Of a stretch of DNA of 12,433 nt, positions 1 to 7,007 are shown one piece after another; the first letter of the stretch is position 1, and each line of letters starts with the position of its first letter. The notes under the pieces are model-generated. The model did no database searches, was not told the origin of the DNA, and worked only from the letters and a program-made list of their open reading frames with translations. The stretch spans positions 1-12,433 of the forward strand of contig JBCDFA010000237.1 of NCBI GenBank assembly GCA_039178835.1. Direction: 5' to 3'. A program made the translations under genes and the position numbers. This DNA comes from AL-N1 sp039178835. Lineage in GTDB: Bacteria; Chloroflexota; Chloroflexia; Chloroflexales; Roseiflexaceae.

Positions 1-167
1 CATTGTGGGAGAGTTTGCCTGCGGTGCAAAATGAACAGGTCTACCCGGCTACACGGGATATCTGGATTAATCCGGGGTTTCTGGCGTCGGGGCAGGTGCT
101 GGAAACGATTGAACAATCGCTAGTGGAGGACACAAGCAGCAATACGGCTGTCCTTTCACGTATGTGA
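1..167 (+). CDS. Siderophore-type substrate-binding protein, C-terminal fragment (SBP0)
   Basis: The frame is open from the window edge to TGA at 165-167 and encodes the last ~54 residues. It starts with LWESLPAVQNEQVYPA, the hallmark C-terminal strand-helix of FecB/FhuD-like (Peripla_BP_2, cluster A-II) binding proteins; the other SBPs here have the equivalent 'PLW.TL.AVQN..V'. It is followed by an aromatic stretch and a final helix (VLETIEQSL). The protein would bind ferric-siderophore or a related chelate outside the membrane. The 5' part, and hence the signal peptide and linker, lies outside the window. The tail (VEDTSSNTAVLSRM) is about 14 residues beyond the usual last helix. Ligand is unknown. 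Confidence 0.8.
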   Translation, partial: LWESLPAVQNEQVYPATRDIWINPGFLASGQVLETIEQSLVEDTSSNTAVLSRM

Positions 168-236
168 GAAAGTTACTGATGTGGCCATAAATTACTTCTA
201 GGGCGTTAGTGAAATGAAAACAGTTAGGAGACAGGT

Positions 237-1262
237 ATGACCATACAAACAACAAATAGACGTGTCGAAAGCAGATCAAGCAAGGCCTACTGCAATGTTC
301 TGGCTGACCAACTTGGTCTTGATCCAGCAGGTTACGCCGGTCATTTCAACGATGCCGTGCTTATCGAGACTGATATGCCATGGAGAAAAGAAGTCTTCAG
401 AGAGGCTGGTGCACTTCCCCAAGAAATGATTGATCTAGTAGCTATGTGGATCAAGAACTATCACGAGACGGGTGTCTATGGCCATCGTCCACTACTCATT
501 GCACCAGATGAGGAATACTCACAGCCAGGCTATCGGCGCGTTATCTACTACGAGCGCTCAGAGGGGGCATTTGCCCATTTTGATCGGCAAGAATACCTCG
601 TACCAGAGGAACAGACTGGTCAGCTTATCTGGTCCCTTTTTGAAGCCAAAGACGCATTGTCTCAGTTTCGTGAATATCAGGTACGGTTCGATCAAACTGG
701 GCGAGACATACTCGTGTGTACCCACGGCACGGTTGATGTCGCCTGTGCCAAGTTTGGCTATCCGCTCTATCGTAGCATGCGCGACGCTTATGCTAGCCAA
801 GAAACACATCCTGATCTGCGGGTCTGGCGGGTGAGCCACTTTGGTGGACACGTCTTTGCTCCCACACTCATGGATATGCCGACTGGCCATTACTGGGCTT
901 ATGTTGGTGAAGAACAGGTAGATCAGATTATTGAGCGTAATGGTGATGTGACAGACCTCCATGGCTACTATCGTGGCTGGGCAGGTCTCAAAGCGGGGTT
1001 TGTTCAGGCATCTGAACGTGCGGTATGGCAACGTGAAGGTTGGCCCTGGTTTGACTACCGCAAGAGTGGTGAGATTGTTGCACAAGATTCTGGTGAGCAG
1101 CCCCAGTGGGCCGATGTGCGTATCAATGGCATTTCACCTGATGGGGATGAACGGGCGTATCACATACGGGTTGAGGTGGAGCGTACCGTCGAAACTGTAC
1201 CATCAACCGATCACGAATCAACCCATGCATATTTGCAATATGTTGTAACGTCGTTGACATAA
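237..1262 (+). CDS. Sucrase/ferredoxin-like [2Fe-2S] protein, possible ferric-siderophore reductase
   Basis: This 341-residue protein resembles the sucrase/ferredoxin-like (Suc_Fer-like, Apd1-related) family, whose thioredoxin-fold domain holds a [2Fe-2S] cluster. The signature is clear: C161-THGTVDVA-C170 (C-x8-C) in the 'vCthg..D.aCakfGyPlyr' block, then S200-H201-F-G-G-H205 (H-x3-H) in the 'vWrvSHfGGHvFAPTl' block, giving a Cys2/His2 ligand set as described for Apd1. No signal peptide or membrane segment is seen, so it should be cytoplasmic. The first ~150 residues form an N-terminal region; the last ~110 are a less conserved extension. ATG 237 is preceded by AGGAG at 226-230. Neighbours are SBPs on both sides. 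Family assignment is strong. A role in reducing imported ferric chelates is inferred from the cluster and context; the 'sucrase' name is historical and says nothing about function here. Confidence 0.85.
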   Translation: MTIQTTNRRVESRSSKAYCNVLADQLGLDPAGYAGHFNDAVLIETDMPWRKEVFREAGALPQEMIDLVAMWIKNYHETGVYGHRPLLIAPDEEYSQPGYRRVIYYERSEGAFAHFDRQEYLVPEEQTGQLIWSLFEAKDALSQFREYQVRFDQTGRDILVCTHGTVDVACAKFGYPLYRSMRDAYASQETHPDLRVWRVSHFGGHVFAPTLMDMPTGHYWAYVGEEQVDQIIERNGDVTDLHGYYRGWAGLKAGFVQASERAVWQREGWPWFDYRKSGEIVAQDSGEQPQWADVRINGISPDGDERAYHIRVEVERTVETVPSTDHESTHAYLQYVVTSLT

Positions 1263-1366
1263 TGAACATGCCTACAGTTCTGGTCTTTGGTATTGGGCAG
1301 CGTGTTTGCATCTTTGTAGACTCTACTTTTGTGGATGGTGAAACACCCCCGTTTTTCTCTAACTAG
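1262..1366 (+). CDS. Possible 34-residue small ORF overlapping the preceding stop (TAATG)
   Basis: The stop of the upstream gene and an ATG share bases in TAATG (1260-1264). The frame runs 34 codons to TAG at 1364-1366 and would encode MNMPTVLVFGIGQRVCIFVD followed by 14 more residues. A stop-start overlap can allow translational coupling, but there is no ribosome binding site and the product resembles nothing I recognise. A 34-codon frame can easily occur by chance. It is the only candidate coding content in the 187-base gap before SBP1. Confidence 0.15.
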   Translation: MNMPTVLVFGIGQRVCIFVDSTFVDGETPPFFSN

Positions 1367-1449
1367 CTTGGTGTTTATAGTGGTGAAAACCCTATTGAAC
1401 ATATTGAATAAGCACCTGTTCCATCTAGGAACCCTGAAAGGAAGTTGAC

Positions 1450-2673
1450 GTGACACGTTTGTATCGATTGGTAACCACATTGCTCACCCTTGCCATCCTG
1501 GTTACCGCCTGTAGGGGGCAGCCTGCTGCGGAAGACGCAGCAACTCCACCGGAAGAAGAGGTCGCAGATACCGGAGCAAGTAACGGAGAGGCCGAGGAGA
1601 CAGAAGCAGAGGAACCAACCGAGGAAACACCTACGGAGGAAGCCGAAGAGACATCTGCGGAAGAAGCTGAAGCGGAAGAGGCACCTACAGACGAAGCGGA
1701 AGCAGGTGCGGCAGCCACTGAATGCGAGGAAGGTTTCCGTCTGTTCGATCACGAGTTGCTTGAGACCGATGCTGTCTGTATACCAGAAAGCCCAGAGCGT
1801 ATTGCGGCCCTTGCCCCAGCACCATTCGAGATCATGCTGGCTATCGGTGAAGATGTACCAGTAGGCGCAGTTAGCTATCTTGAATCGATCTATCAGCGCA
1901 ACTTCCCGTACACAGATGAACGGGCAGCCGAGGTTGAATTTGTCGGTTTCCCCGCAAATCTGGAAGCGGTGCTGGCACTTGAGCCAGACCTGATTGTGAT
2001 GTCACCCTTTGGTGAAGAGGATATCGAGTTGCTGCAAGAAATTGCGCCAACCGTTGTCCTACCGGCTTTTCCCAACGTCGAATGGGAGACCAATATGCGT
2101 TTTACGGGCGATTTGCTCAATCGCAGCGATGAAGTTGAGGCGCTGATCGCGCAGTATGACGAACGAGTTGAGACTTTGCGTGGCTTGGTCGGTGACCCAT
2201 CTGAGGTTGAAGTGTCAGTCGTTCGCTATGCCGATGACGGAGGCCAACCCACAATCCAGATGCAGCTTGCCAACGCCTTTTCGACAGACATCCTAGCTGA
2301 TGTTGGATTTGCGCGACCTGAGTCACAGGCATATACCGCTGAAGAAGCTACCGAAATTTATGACAGCCCGGTTGCTGCGTCGATTTCACTCGAAGAACTA
2401 CCGCTGATAGATGGACAATACCTGTTTGCGTGGAGCCAGGCAGCTGATGCAGAAGGCGATGCAGCCAACGAGGGTGCCTGGACTTCACTAAGCGATGATC
2501 CGCTCTGGGCAACGCTGGAGGCAGTACAGGCTGAACAGACGTTCCAGGTAGGGGGGCACTGGGTTGGCTGGGGCTTCCATGCTGCACATGAAGTGTTGGA
2601 CGATCTGTTTGTCCATGTAGCAGACGTTGATCCTGCTGAGGTGTCTCCAAATCCCTTCGTGACCACTGAGTAA
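1450..2673 (+). CDS. Siderophore-type substrate-binding lipoprotein, SBP1
   Basis: This 407-residue lipoprotein belongs to the FecB/FhuD-like binding proteins that deliver ferric-siderophores, haem or corrinoids to BtuC-type ABC importers. GTG 1450 follows GAAAGGAA (1436-1443) and gives a short n-region, a hydrophobic core and lipobox L17-V-T-A-C21. Residues 22-91 form a very acidic Glu/Ala/Thr linker. C92 and C110 bracket a conserved 'G.RLFDHE.L.TD.VCIPE.P.R' block that opens the N-lobe. N170-LEAVLALEPDLIV is the standard end-of-lobe motif, a long linking helix lies around 220-245, and DDPLWATLEAVQ (349-360) with the aromatic G-H-W-V-G-W-G (369-375) marks the C-lobe. Closest relative here is SBP2 along the whole length (shared 'DVGFARPESQA' and 'VGGHW.GWGF.AAH'). 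Ligand unknown; no permease nearby. Confidence 0.9.
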   Translation: MTRLYRLVTTLLTLAILVTACRGQPAAEDAATPPEEEVADTGASNGEAEETEAEEPTEETPTEEAEETSAEEAEAEEAPTDEAEAGAAATECEEGFRLFDHELLETDAVCIPESPERIAALAPAPFEIMLAIGEDVPVGAVSYLESIYQRNFPYTDERAAEVEFVGFPANLEAVLALEPDLIVMSPFGEEDIELLQEIAPTVVLPAFPNVEWETNMRFTGDLLNRSDEVEALIAQYDERVETLRGLVGDPSEVEVSVVRYADDGGQPTIQMQLANAFSTDILADVGFARPESQAYTAEEATEIYDSPVAASISLEELPLIDGQYLFAWSQAADAEGDAANEGAWTSLSDDPLWATLEAVQAEQTFQVGGHWVGWGFHAAHEVLDDLFVHVADVDPAEVSPNPFVTTE

Positions 2674-2688
2674 CACCATACATACGAT

Positions 2689-2725
2689 AACTGCTGTCTC
2701 TAATTAGATAGCTAGGGCAGCGGTT
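2689..2725 (+). repeat. Inverted repeat (RNA hairpin) between SBP1 and SBP2
   Basis: AACTGCTGTCT (2689-2699) can pair with GGGCAGCGGTT (2715-2725) over 11 positions, 8 Watson-Crick and 3 G-U as + strand RNA, with a 15-base A/T-rich loop. It starts 15 bases after the SBP1 stop. There is no following U-tract, so it does not look like a simple intrinsic terminator. It could stabilise or separate the SBP1 and SBP2 messages. The use of G-U pairs makes sense only as + strand RNA. The rest of the 160-base gap shows no convincing promoter. Confidence 0.35.
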
Positions 2726-2833
2726 CGACAGTGCAGGAGCGATAACTTCTTGTATAGGATACACATACTGAAACGTTTGATGAAAAATGTCATTGAAAAC
2801 TATTGTCTTTGAGAATTATGAAAGGAACTAACT

Positions 2834-4024
2834 GTGACGCGTTTGTATCGATTGGTAACCACATTGCTCACCCTTGCCATCCTCGTTACCGCGTGTGGGG
2901 GTCAGCCTGCTGCGGAAGACGCAGCAACTCCGCCGGAAGAAGCGGTAGCAGATACAGAAGAAAGTAACGCAGAAGCTGAAGCGGAGGAAGCGTCGGGAGT
3001 AGAGGAGGTGGACACCGAAGCTACTTCTACTGAGGAGGACGGAGCGGATGAAGCTGGAACAGATGAGACAGAAGCGGCAACCGCAGCTGGTGAATGTGAC
3101 GAAGGCTTTCGACTTCTGGACCACGAGATGTTGGCAACTGATCCGGTTTGTATTCCCGAAAATCCGGAACGCGTTGTGGCCCTGGACCCTGCCGCGCTTG
3201 AAGTTATGCTGCTCACGGATCAGAAACCGGTTGGGGCCGTGAGTTGGTTGTTGGCAATCTATAGCAACAGTTATGACTATTTGGCACCGGATATCGGGGG
3301 GATCGAAGATGTAGGTTTTCCACCGAACTTGGAGAGTATTGCTGCATTGAACCCTGATTTGATCATAGTAGGTTTTACTGAGGAGTATGAGGAGTTGAGC
3401 CAAATTGCCCCTACTCTACAGTATACCCTGTCTGGCAGTGGTGACTGGCGACGTCCGATGGAAATGGCTGGCGAGGCGCTCAACCAGAGCGAGGCTGTGT
3501 CCGAGCGTTTTGCAGAATACGAGGCGCGAGTTGCAACATTAGCAGACACGATTGGGGATCCATCAGAGCTTGAGGTGTCGATTCTGCGCGTCTCATCGGA
3601 ACAGTTGATGATTAATCTGGTCCAATCCTATCCGAGCGTTATTGTGGACGACGTGGGGTTCGCACGCCCTGAGTCACAAGCTTTATCGGTTGAAGAAGCT
3701 GAGGGACTCTACGAGAGTGCCATCGGTGGCTTCATTTCGCTCGAAGAGATTCCACGTGTTGATGGTGATGTGGTCTTTGTGTGGAGTCAGGAAGCGACGG
3801 TTGAAGGGAATACCGAAGCCGATGTGTACTACCAATCGATTCAGGATCAGCCGGTCTGGCAAACACTGGAGGCCGTACAGAACGACCGAGTGTACCGAGT
3901 GGGTGGTCACTGGATCGGCTGGGGTTTTTATGCCGCCCATGCCGTCATTGATGATCTCTTCACGTATGTAGCCGAAGTAGACCCGGCTGAAGTCGCACCG
4001 AATCCATTTCTGGGAACGGAGTAA
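2834..4024 (+). CDS. Siderophore-type substrate-binding lipoprotein, SBP2
   Basis: A 396-residue paralogue of SBP1. GTG 2834 is preceded by GAAAGGAA (2820-2827). The leader is the same as in SBP1, with lipobox L17-V-T-A-C21, and then an acidic linker (22-87). C88 and C106 frame the 'GFRLLDHEML.TDPVCIPENPERVVALD' region. NLESIAALNPDLII (165-178) closes the first lobe half and PVWQTLEAVQNDRVYRVGGHW (340-360) marks the C-lobe. Shared residues with SBP1 continue to the end ('EVDPAEVAPNPF..TE' against 'DVDPAEVSPNPF..TE'), and the 13 bases around the stop (GAGTAACACCATA) are identical in both genes, so the pair looks like a tandem duplication. The putative ligand pocket differs: SBP1 has a Gly/Gln insertion around residues 263-267 that SBP2 lacks. 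Specificities may therefore differ, which is inference. Confidence 0.9.
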   Translation: MTRLYRLVTTLLTLAILVTACGGQPAAEDAATPPEEAVADTEESNAEAEAEEASGVEEVDTEATSTEEDGADEAGTDETEAATAAGECDEGFRLLDHEMLATDPVCIPENPERVVALDPAALEVMLLTDQKPVGAVSWLLAIYSNSYDYLAPDIGGIEDVGFPPNLESIAALNPDLIIVGFTEEYEELSQIAPTLQYTLSGSGDWRRPMEMAGEALNQSEAVSERFAEYEARVATLADTIGDPSELEVSILRVSSEQLMINLVQSYPSVIVDDVGFARPESQALSVEEAEGLYESAIGGFISLEEIPRVDGDVVFVWSQEATVEGNTEADVYYQSIQDQPVWQTLEAVQNDRVYRVGGHWIGWGFYAAHAVIDDLFTYVAEVDPAEVAPNPFLGTE

Positions 4025-4076
4025 CACCATAACTTGAAAGATTTCACCATTTGGGGATTATGAAAGGAAACTAGCT

Positions 4077-5267
4077 GTGACACGTTTGTATCGATTGGTA
4101 ACCACACTGCTCACCCTTGCCATCCTGGTTACCGCCTGTGGGGGACAGCCTGTTGCGGAAGATGGGGCAACTTCGCCCGAAGAGGCCACAAGTGCAGAAG
4201 ATAGTGCTGAGGAAGTTGTTGAATCCGAAGCTGCTACCGGGCCTACTGAAGCCAGCGTTGATGGTATCTGCGAAACCGGACAGCGCCTCTTCGATCACGA
4301 AATGTTGATGACTGAGCCCGTCTGTATTCCTGACGATCCTCAGCGTGTCGTTATTACTTGGCCATTGGGAATGACTTCGCTCTTACGTGCAGATGCTCCT
4401 TTGGTTGGCGCTTCTTCTCTCGATACGACCATACCTCAGTTCCCTGGATGGGAGGATGAACTGGGAGAAATTGTTGATATTGGCAATCCACCCAATCCCG
4501 AAACCATCCTGACGCTTGATCCTGATCTCATTATAGGTCCTTCTTTCTTTCTGCAAGATGAAGATGCAGTCGCCAACTCTGGAGCTATCGTAGCTGCTGA
4601 AATGTGGACAGCCATTGCTCCTACTGTGGTTTTTGACTGGCAGCAGCATACCTGGCGTGAAACAACCGACATTATCTTTGATGCTGCCGGAAAAGCAGAT
4701 GCATTTGATGCCTTAATGGCAGAGCTTGATGAGCGTACAAGCGAATTAGCGTCATTGATTGATAACCCAGCAGACATCGAATTATCGATGGTAAACATTG
4801 GTGATGGCTATATACGCAGTTTTGCCCAATATTCTCCAGGCGGAATGATTGCTGAAGCTATTGGGTTTCGTCGGCCAGAAGGTCAACTCTTGCCCGTCAC
4901 ATTTGAGGAATATATAGCGAACCCTGAGGCGTATCCAGAATTCACGAGTGGCGGCGCTTTTGCGAACGTTTCACTCGAACAGTTAGATCGTGTCGATGGA
5001 GATTTTATTCTGGTCTCGGGGTTGTTTGTTGGTAATGAGGACAATCAAACGGCGCTTGATGAAGTACGCGACACTCCGCTCTGGCAGACTCTCGATGCCG
5101 TACAAAACGATAATGTTCATGTCAGCGATGTGAATTTTGGCGGTGGTGATATCGGGGTGATGCACGCGATGCTGGATGAGCTTGCGGAAGCCTTTGGTGT
5201 TGCTGATCAGTTGAGCCCCAATCCCTATGTCAGTAAGGCAGAAATACCAATGGCAATGTCTGAGTAA
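4077..5267 (+). CDS. Siderophore-type substrate-binding lipoprotein, SBP3
   Basis: This 396-residue lipoprotein has the same 21-residue leader (lipobox C21) as SBP1 and SBP2 but a clearly more divergent mature domain. GTG 4077 follows GAAAGGAAA (4062-4070). The linker is shorter (22-64). C65 and C83 frame 'GQRLFDHEMLMTEPVCIPDDPQRVV'. N140-PETILTLDPDLII (140-153) and DTPLWQTLDAVQNDNVHV (332-349) are the lobe motifs. It has its own insertions: a longer segment around 160-175 (DEDAVANSGAIVAAEMW) and the 'EEYIANPEAYPEFTSGGAFANVSLEQL' region around 277-303. The GGHW-type aromatic motif of SBP1/2 is replaced by FGGGDIG (354-360), so the ligand is probably different. The C-terminal tail continues ~13 residues past the PNPY motif. 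Fold and family are secure; ligand unknown. Confidence 0.9.
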   Translation: MTRLYRLVTTLLTLAILVTACGGQPVAEDGATSPEEATSAEDSAEEVVESEAATGPTEASVDGICETGQRLFDHEMLMTEPVCIPDDPQRVVITWPLGMTSLLRADAPLVGASSLDTTIPQFPGWEDELGEIVDIGNPPNPETILTLDPDLIIGPSFFLQDEDAVANSGAIVAAEMWTAIAPTVVFDWQQHTWRETTDIIFDAAGKADAFDALMAELDERTSELASLIDNPADIELSMVNIGDGYIRSFAQYSPGGMIAEAIGFRRPEGQLLPVTFEEYIANPEAYPEFTSGGAFANVSLEQLDRVDGDFILVSGLFVGNEDNQTALDEVRDTPLWQTLDAVQNDNVHVSDVNFGGGDIGVMHAMLDELAEAFGVADQLSPNPYVSKAEIPMAMSE

Positions 5268-5341
5268 GTACGCAACCCACAATAAAGAAGCAAGCAGGAT
5301 TATGTATCCGACATCGTTGATTGAAGCCAAAGGAGCGGTGA

Positions 5342-6382
5342 ATGAACCAAATATATACCTACAAGCCATTGGATCTGACTTCAATAGAACTGCCAGTATC
5401 AGAAATTGCCCTGATTGAGCTGTTAACCCGTCGCCGCTTTATCACAGGTATGGGCGGTTTACTCAGTGTAGCAGCTCTGGGTGCGTGCAGCAGTGATGAG
5501 AGTTCAACAGAAGCCACGACCATAACAAGCACGACACGGACGATCACCCATGCGTTTGGCGAAACGGAGGTGCCATTGAACCCTCAGCGCGTGGTGACAC
5601 TCGATGCCTTCTTCACATTGACCCCACTTATTGAACTAAATGTACCAGTGGTTGGGTCGGTCAGCCTAGGGTCTGACACACCATTTCCTGGTTTAAGTAG
5701 CGCAGAACAAGAGATTATAACGAGTGTTGGGATGAGTGAGCCAAACCTTGAGACTATTGCGGCCCTCAATCCTGATTTAATTATTGCCGTTGATTGGGTT
5801 GATCCCCAGTATGAAGAGCTGAGTCAAATCGCACCAACCGTCGTCATCAAAACGATGTTCGATTGGAAAGCACAACACCGTCGGTTGGGCGAGATTACTG
5901 GGAGGCTAGACGCTGCTAACGAAGGCATCACGAGATACGAAGAACGCGTTGCATCATTACGTGATAAGTACATAACGAGTACAACAGTAAGTGTCTTATC
6001 GCTAAGCAACGAAGCCATCTTTCCCATCGGGCCAAAAGCCTGGTCACCCATCAAGATACTTGACGAGGTAGGTATTCAGCGCCCACCCGATGAAATCGTT
6101 GAGGGAGATGATGAAGTGTTCCTGCCGATCAGTGTGGAGCTTTGGCCAGAGATCGCCGGCGATGTACTGTTGTACACCGCTGGATACCCTGGTATGGACG
6201 ACGCCACTGCTCAAGCAGTAGCTGAGGCACTCAACAATCCGATTTGGCAGCAGATTCCTGCCGTGCAAAATGGGCGTGCATATCAAGTCGATTCACGCTG
6301 TTGGGAGACATTTGGTGGGTTGCGTTCAGCCAATTGTGTTCTGGATGAGATCGACACATTCATACTCAATGAACAAGATTAG
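5342..6382 (+). CDS. Siderophore-type substrate-binding protein with Tat lipoprotein leader, SBP4
   Basis: A 346-residue FecB-like binding protein. ATG 5342 has AGGAG at 5331-5335. The leader differs from its neighbours: a 29-residue n-region, then R30-R31-R32-F33-I-T-G, a twin-arginine motif, a weakly hydrophobic core and lipobox L46-G-A-C49. This points to Tat export with lipid anchoring. The linker is short (50-66). The mature domain starts with the standard 'ITHAFGETEVPLNPQRVVTLD' and lacks the Cys-Cys module of SBP1-3 and SBP5. NLETIAALNPDLII (135-148) and NPIWQQIPAVQNGRAYQV (299-316) are the family motifs. Two cysteines near the end (C320, C332) might form a disulfide. Tat use suggests that folding before export matters, but this is inferred from the leader only. 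The GNAT gene follows after 14 bases. Confidence 0.9.
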   Translation: MNQIYTYKPLDLTSIELPVSEIALIELLTRRRFITGMGGLLSVAALGACSSDESSTEATTITSTTRTITHAFGETEVPLNPQRVVTLDAFFTLTPLIELNVPVVGSVSLGSDTPFPGLSSAEQEIITSVGMSEPNLETIAALNPDLIIAVDWVDPQYEELSQIAPTVVIKTMFDWKAQHRRLGEITGRLDAANEGITRYEERVASLRDKYITSTTVSVLSLSNEAIFPIGPKAWSPIKILDEVGIQRPPDEIVEGDDEVFLPISVELWPEIAGDVLLYTAGYPGMDDATAQAVAEALNNPIWQQIPAVQNGRAYQVDSRCWETFGGLRSANCVLDEIDTFILNEQD

Positions 6383-6396
6383 AAAGACCATCTCTC

Positions 6397-6972
6397 GTGA
6401 ATTTGCTCTTACAACAATCGTCTTCCTGGGATGAAATCCCACAACAGTCTGCTCTCATTGGCTTGGTGAGTCGTGTGGCGTATGACACGCCCTACTACTA
6501 CATGCCTAGTGAGATACCGCCTACCAGTCAGTGGTTACCCGACGCCTGCCGTGATACCAACCTCATCTTCACCGCATACAACATGGCAGTGCCGTCATTC
6601 CCTGATCTGATCGGGTACTGTGTGATGAAACCCTATGAGACGTATCCACAATTTGTGCATACGCCTGAACAACATGGTGTGATACCAGAGTCTTGTATCT
6701 ACATTGCAGAGTTAGGTGTTGATGAAAGCGCACGTGGCCATCGAATCGGAAGCATTCTGCTTGATTTTGCAATGGCACATGGACCACCGGAAACACGCAG
6801 TTACTTGGTACGAACACCAGTCAATATTTATGGCACAAATCAACCCAATCCTGCTGTTGCTTTTTACGAGAAACGAGGCTTTCACATCGTCGAAAATCAA
6901 GGTGAGCAGCAGCCACTCATCGAGGCAAAACACCAACGGCCACGACTCTTTTTGCGTAAGGATGTTCGATGA
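6397..6972 (+). CDS. GNAT-family N-acetyltransferase
   Basis: This 191-residue protein is a single-domain GNAT acetyl-CoA-dependent acyltransferase. Motif A is visible as IAELGVDESARGHRIGSILL (103-122), with the pyrophosphate-binding loop R113-G-H-R-I-G118 (family consensus Q/R-x-x-G-x-G/A; Ser replaces the last small residue). Motif B is NPAVAFYEKRGFHIV (151-165), which contains the usual tyrosine Y157. The start is GTG 6397 because an in-frame TGA lies at 6370-6372 and no ATG occurs before residue 36; the ribosome binding site is weak (GAAAG at 6382-6386). With a 14-base gap from SBP4 and 35 bases to the nitroreductase gene it is probably co-transcribed with both. Substrate unknown. Acetylation of a hydroxamate-type siderophore or its breakdown product would fit the locus, but nothing in the sequence proves it. 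Confidence 0.85.
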   Translation: MNLLLQQSSSWDEIPQQSALIGLVSRVAYDTPYYYMPSEIPPTSQWLPDACRDTNLIFTAYNMAVPSFPDLIGYCVMKPYETYPQFVHTPEQHGVIPESCIYIAELGVDESARGHRIGSILLDFAMAHGPPETRSYLVRTPVNIYGTNQPNPAVAFYEKRGFHIVENQGEQQPLIEAKHQRPRLFLRKDVR

Positions 6973-7007
6973 TGGGAAGTATCAAACCATTCTAAAGGAG
7001 TACCACT

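Noticed and set aside
558..1085. Long open frame on the minus strand inside the sucrase/ferredoxin-like gene
   Set aside because: It is antisense to a strongly conserved coding frame with cluster ligands, and its translation resembles no family.
1418..1432. Inverted repeat GTTCC-ATCTA-GGAAC upstream of SBP1
   Set aside because: Only five base pairs; expected by chance in a window of this size, with no second copy before the other SBPs.
168..1449. Fur-box-like operators in the intergenic gaps
   Set aside because: I looked for GATAATGATAATCATTATC-like sites at 168-236 and 1263-1449 and saw no convincing match, so iron regulation cannot be claimed from the sequence.
2777..2806. TTGATG / TATTGT promoter-like pair before SBP2
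   Set aside because: Only four of six matches in each box; A/T-rich gaps give such pairs frequently.
2828..3403. 191-codon minus-strand open frame across the start of SBP2
   Set aside because: It is the complement of the acidic linker and leader of SBP2; the Phe/Cys/Arg-rich product is a shadow of GAA/GAG/GCA codon repeats.
4035..4046. Palindrome TGAAAGATTTCA before SBP3
   Set aside because: Too short to support an operator or terminator and not found before SBP1 or SBP2.
4060..4074. Four-codon ATG-AAA-GGA-AAC-TAG mini-ORF before SBP3
   Set aside because: The ATG overlaps the ribosome binding site itself, and the matching ATG before SBP2 does not end in the same way.
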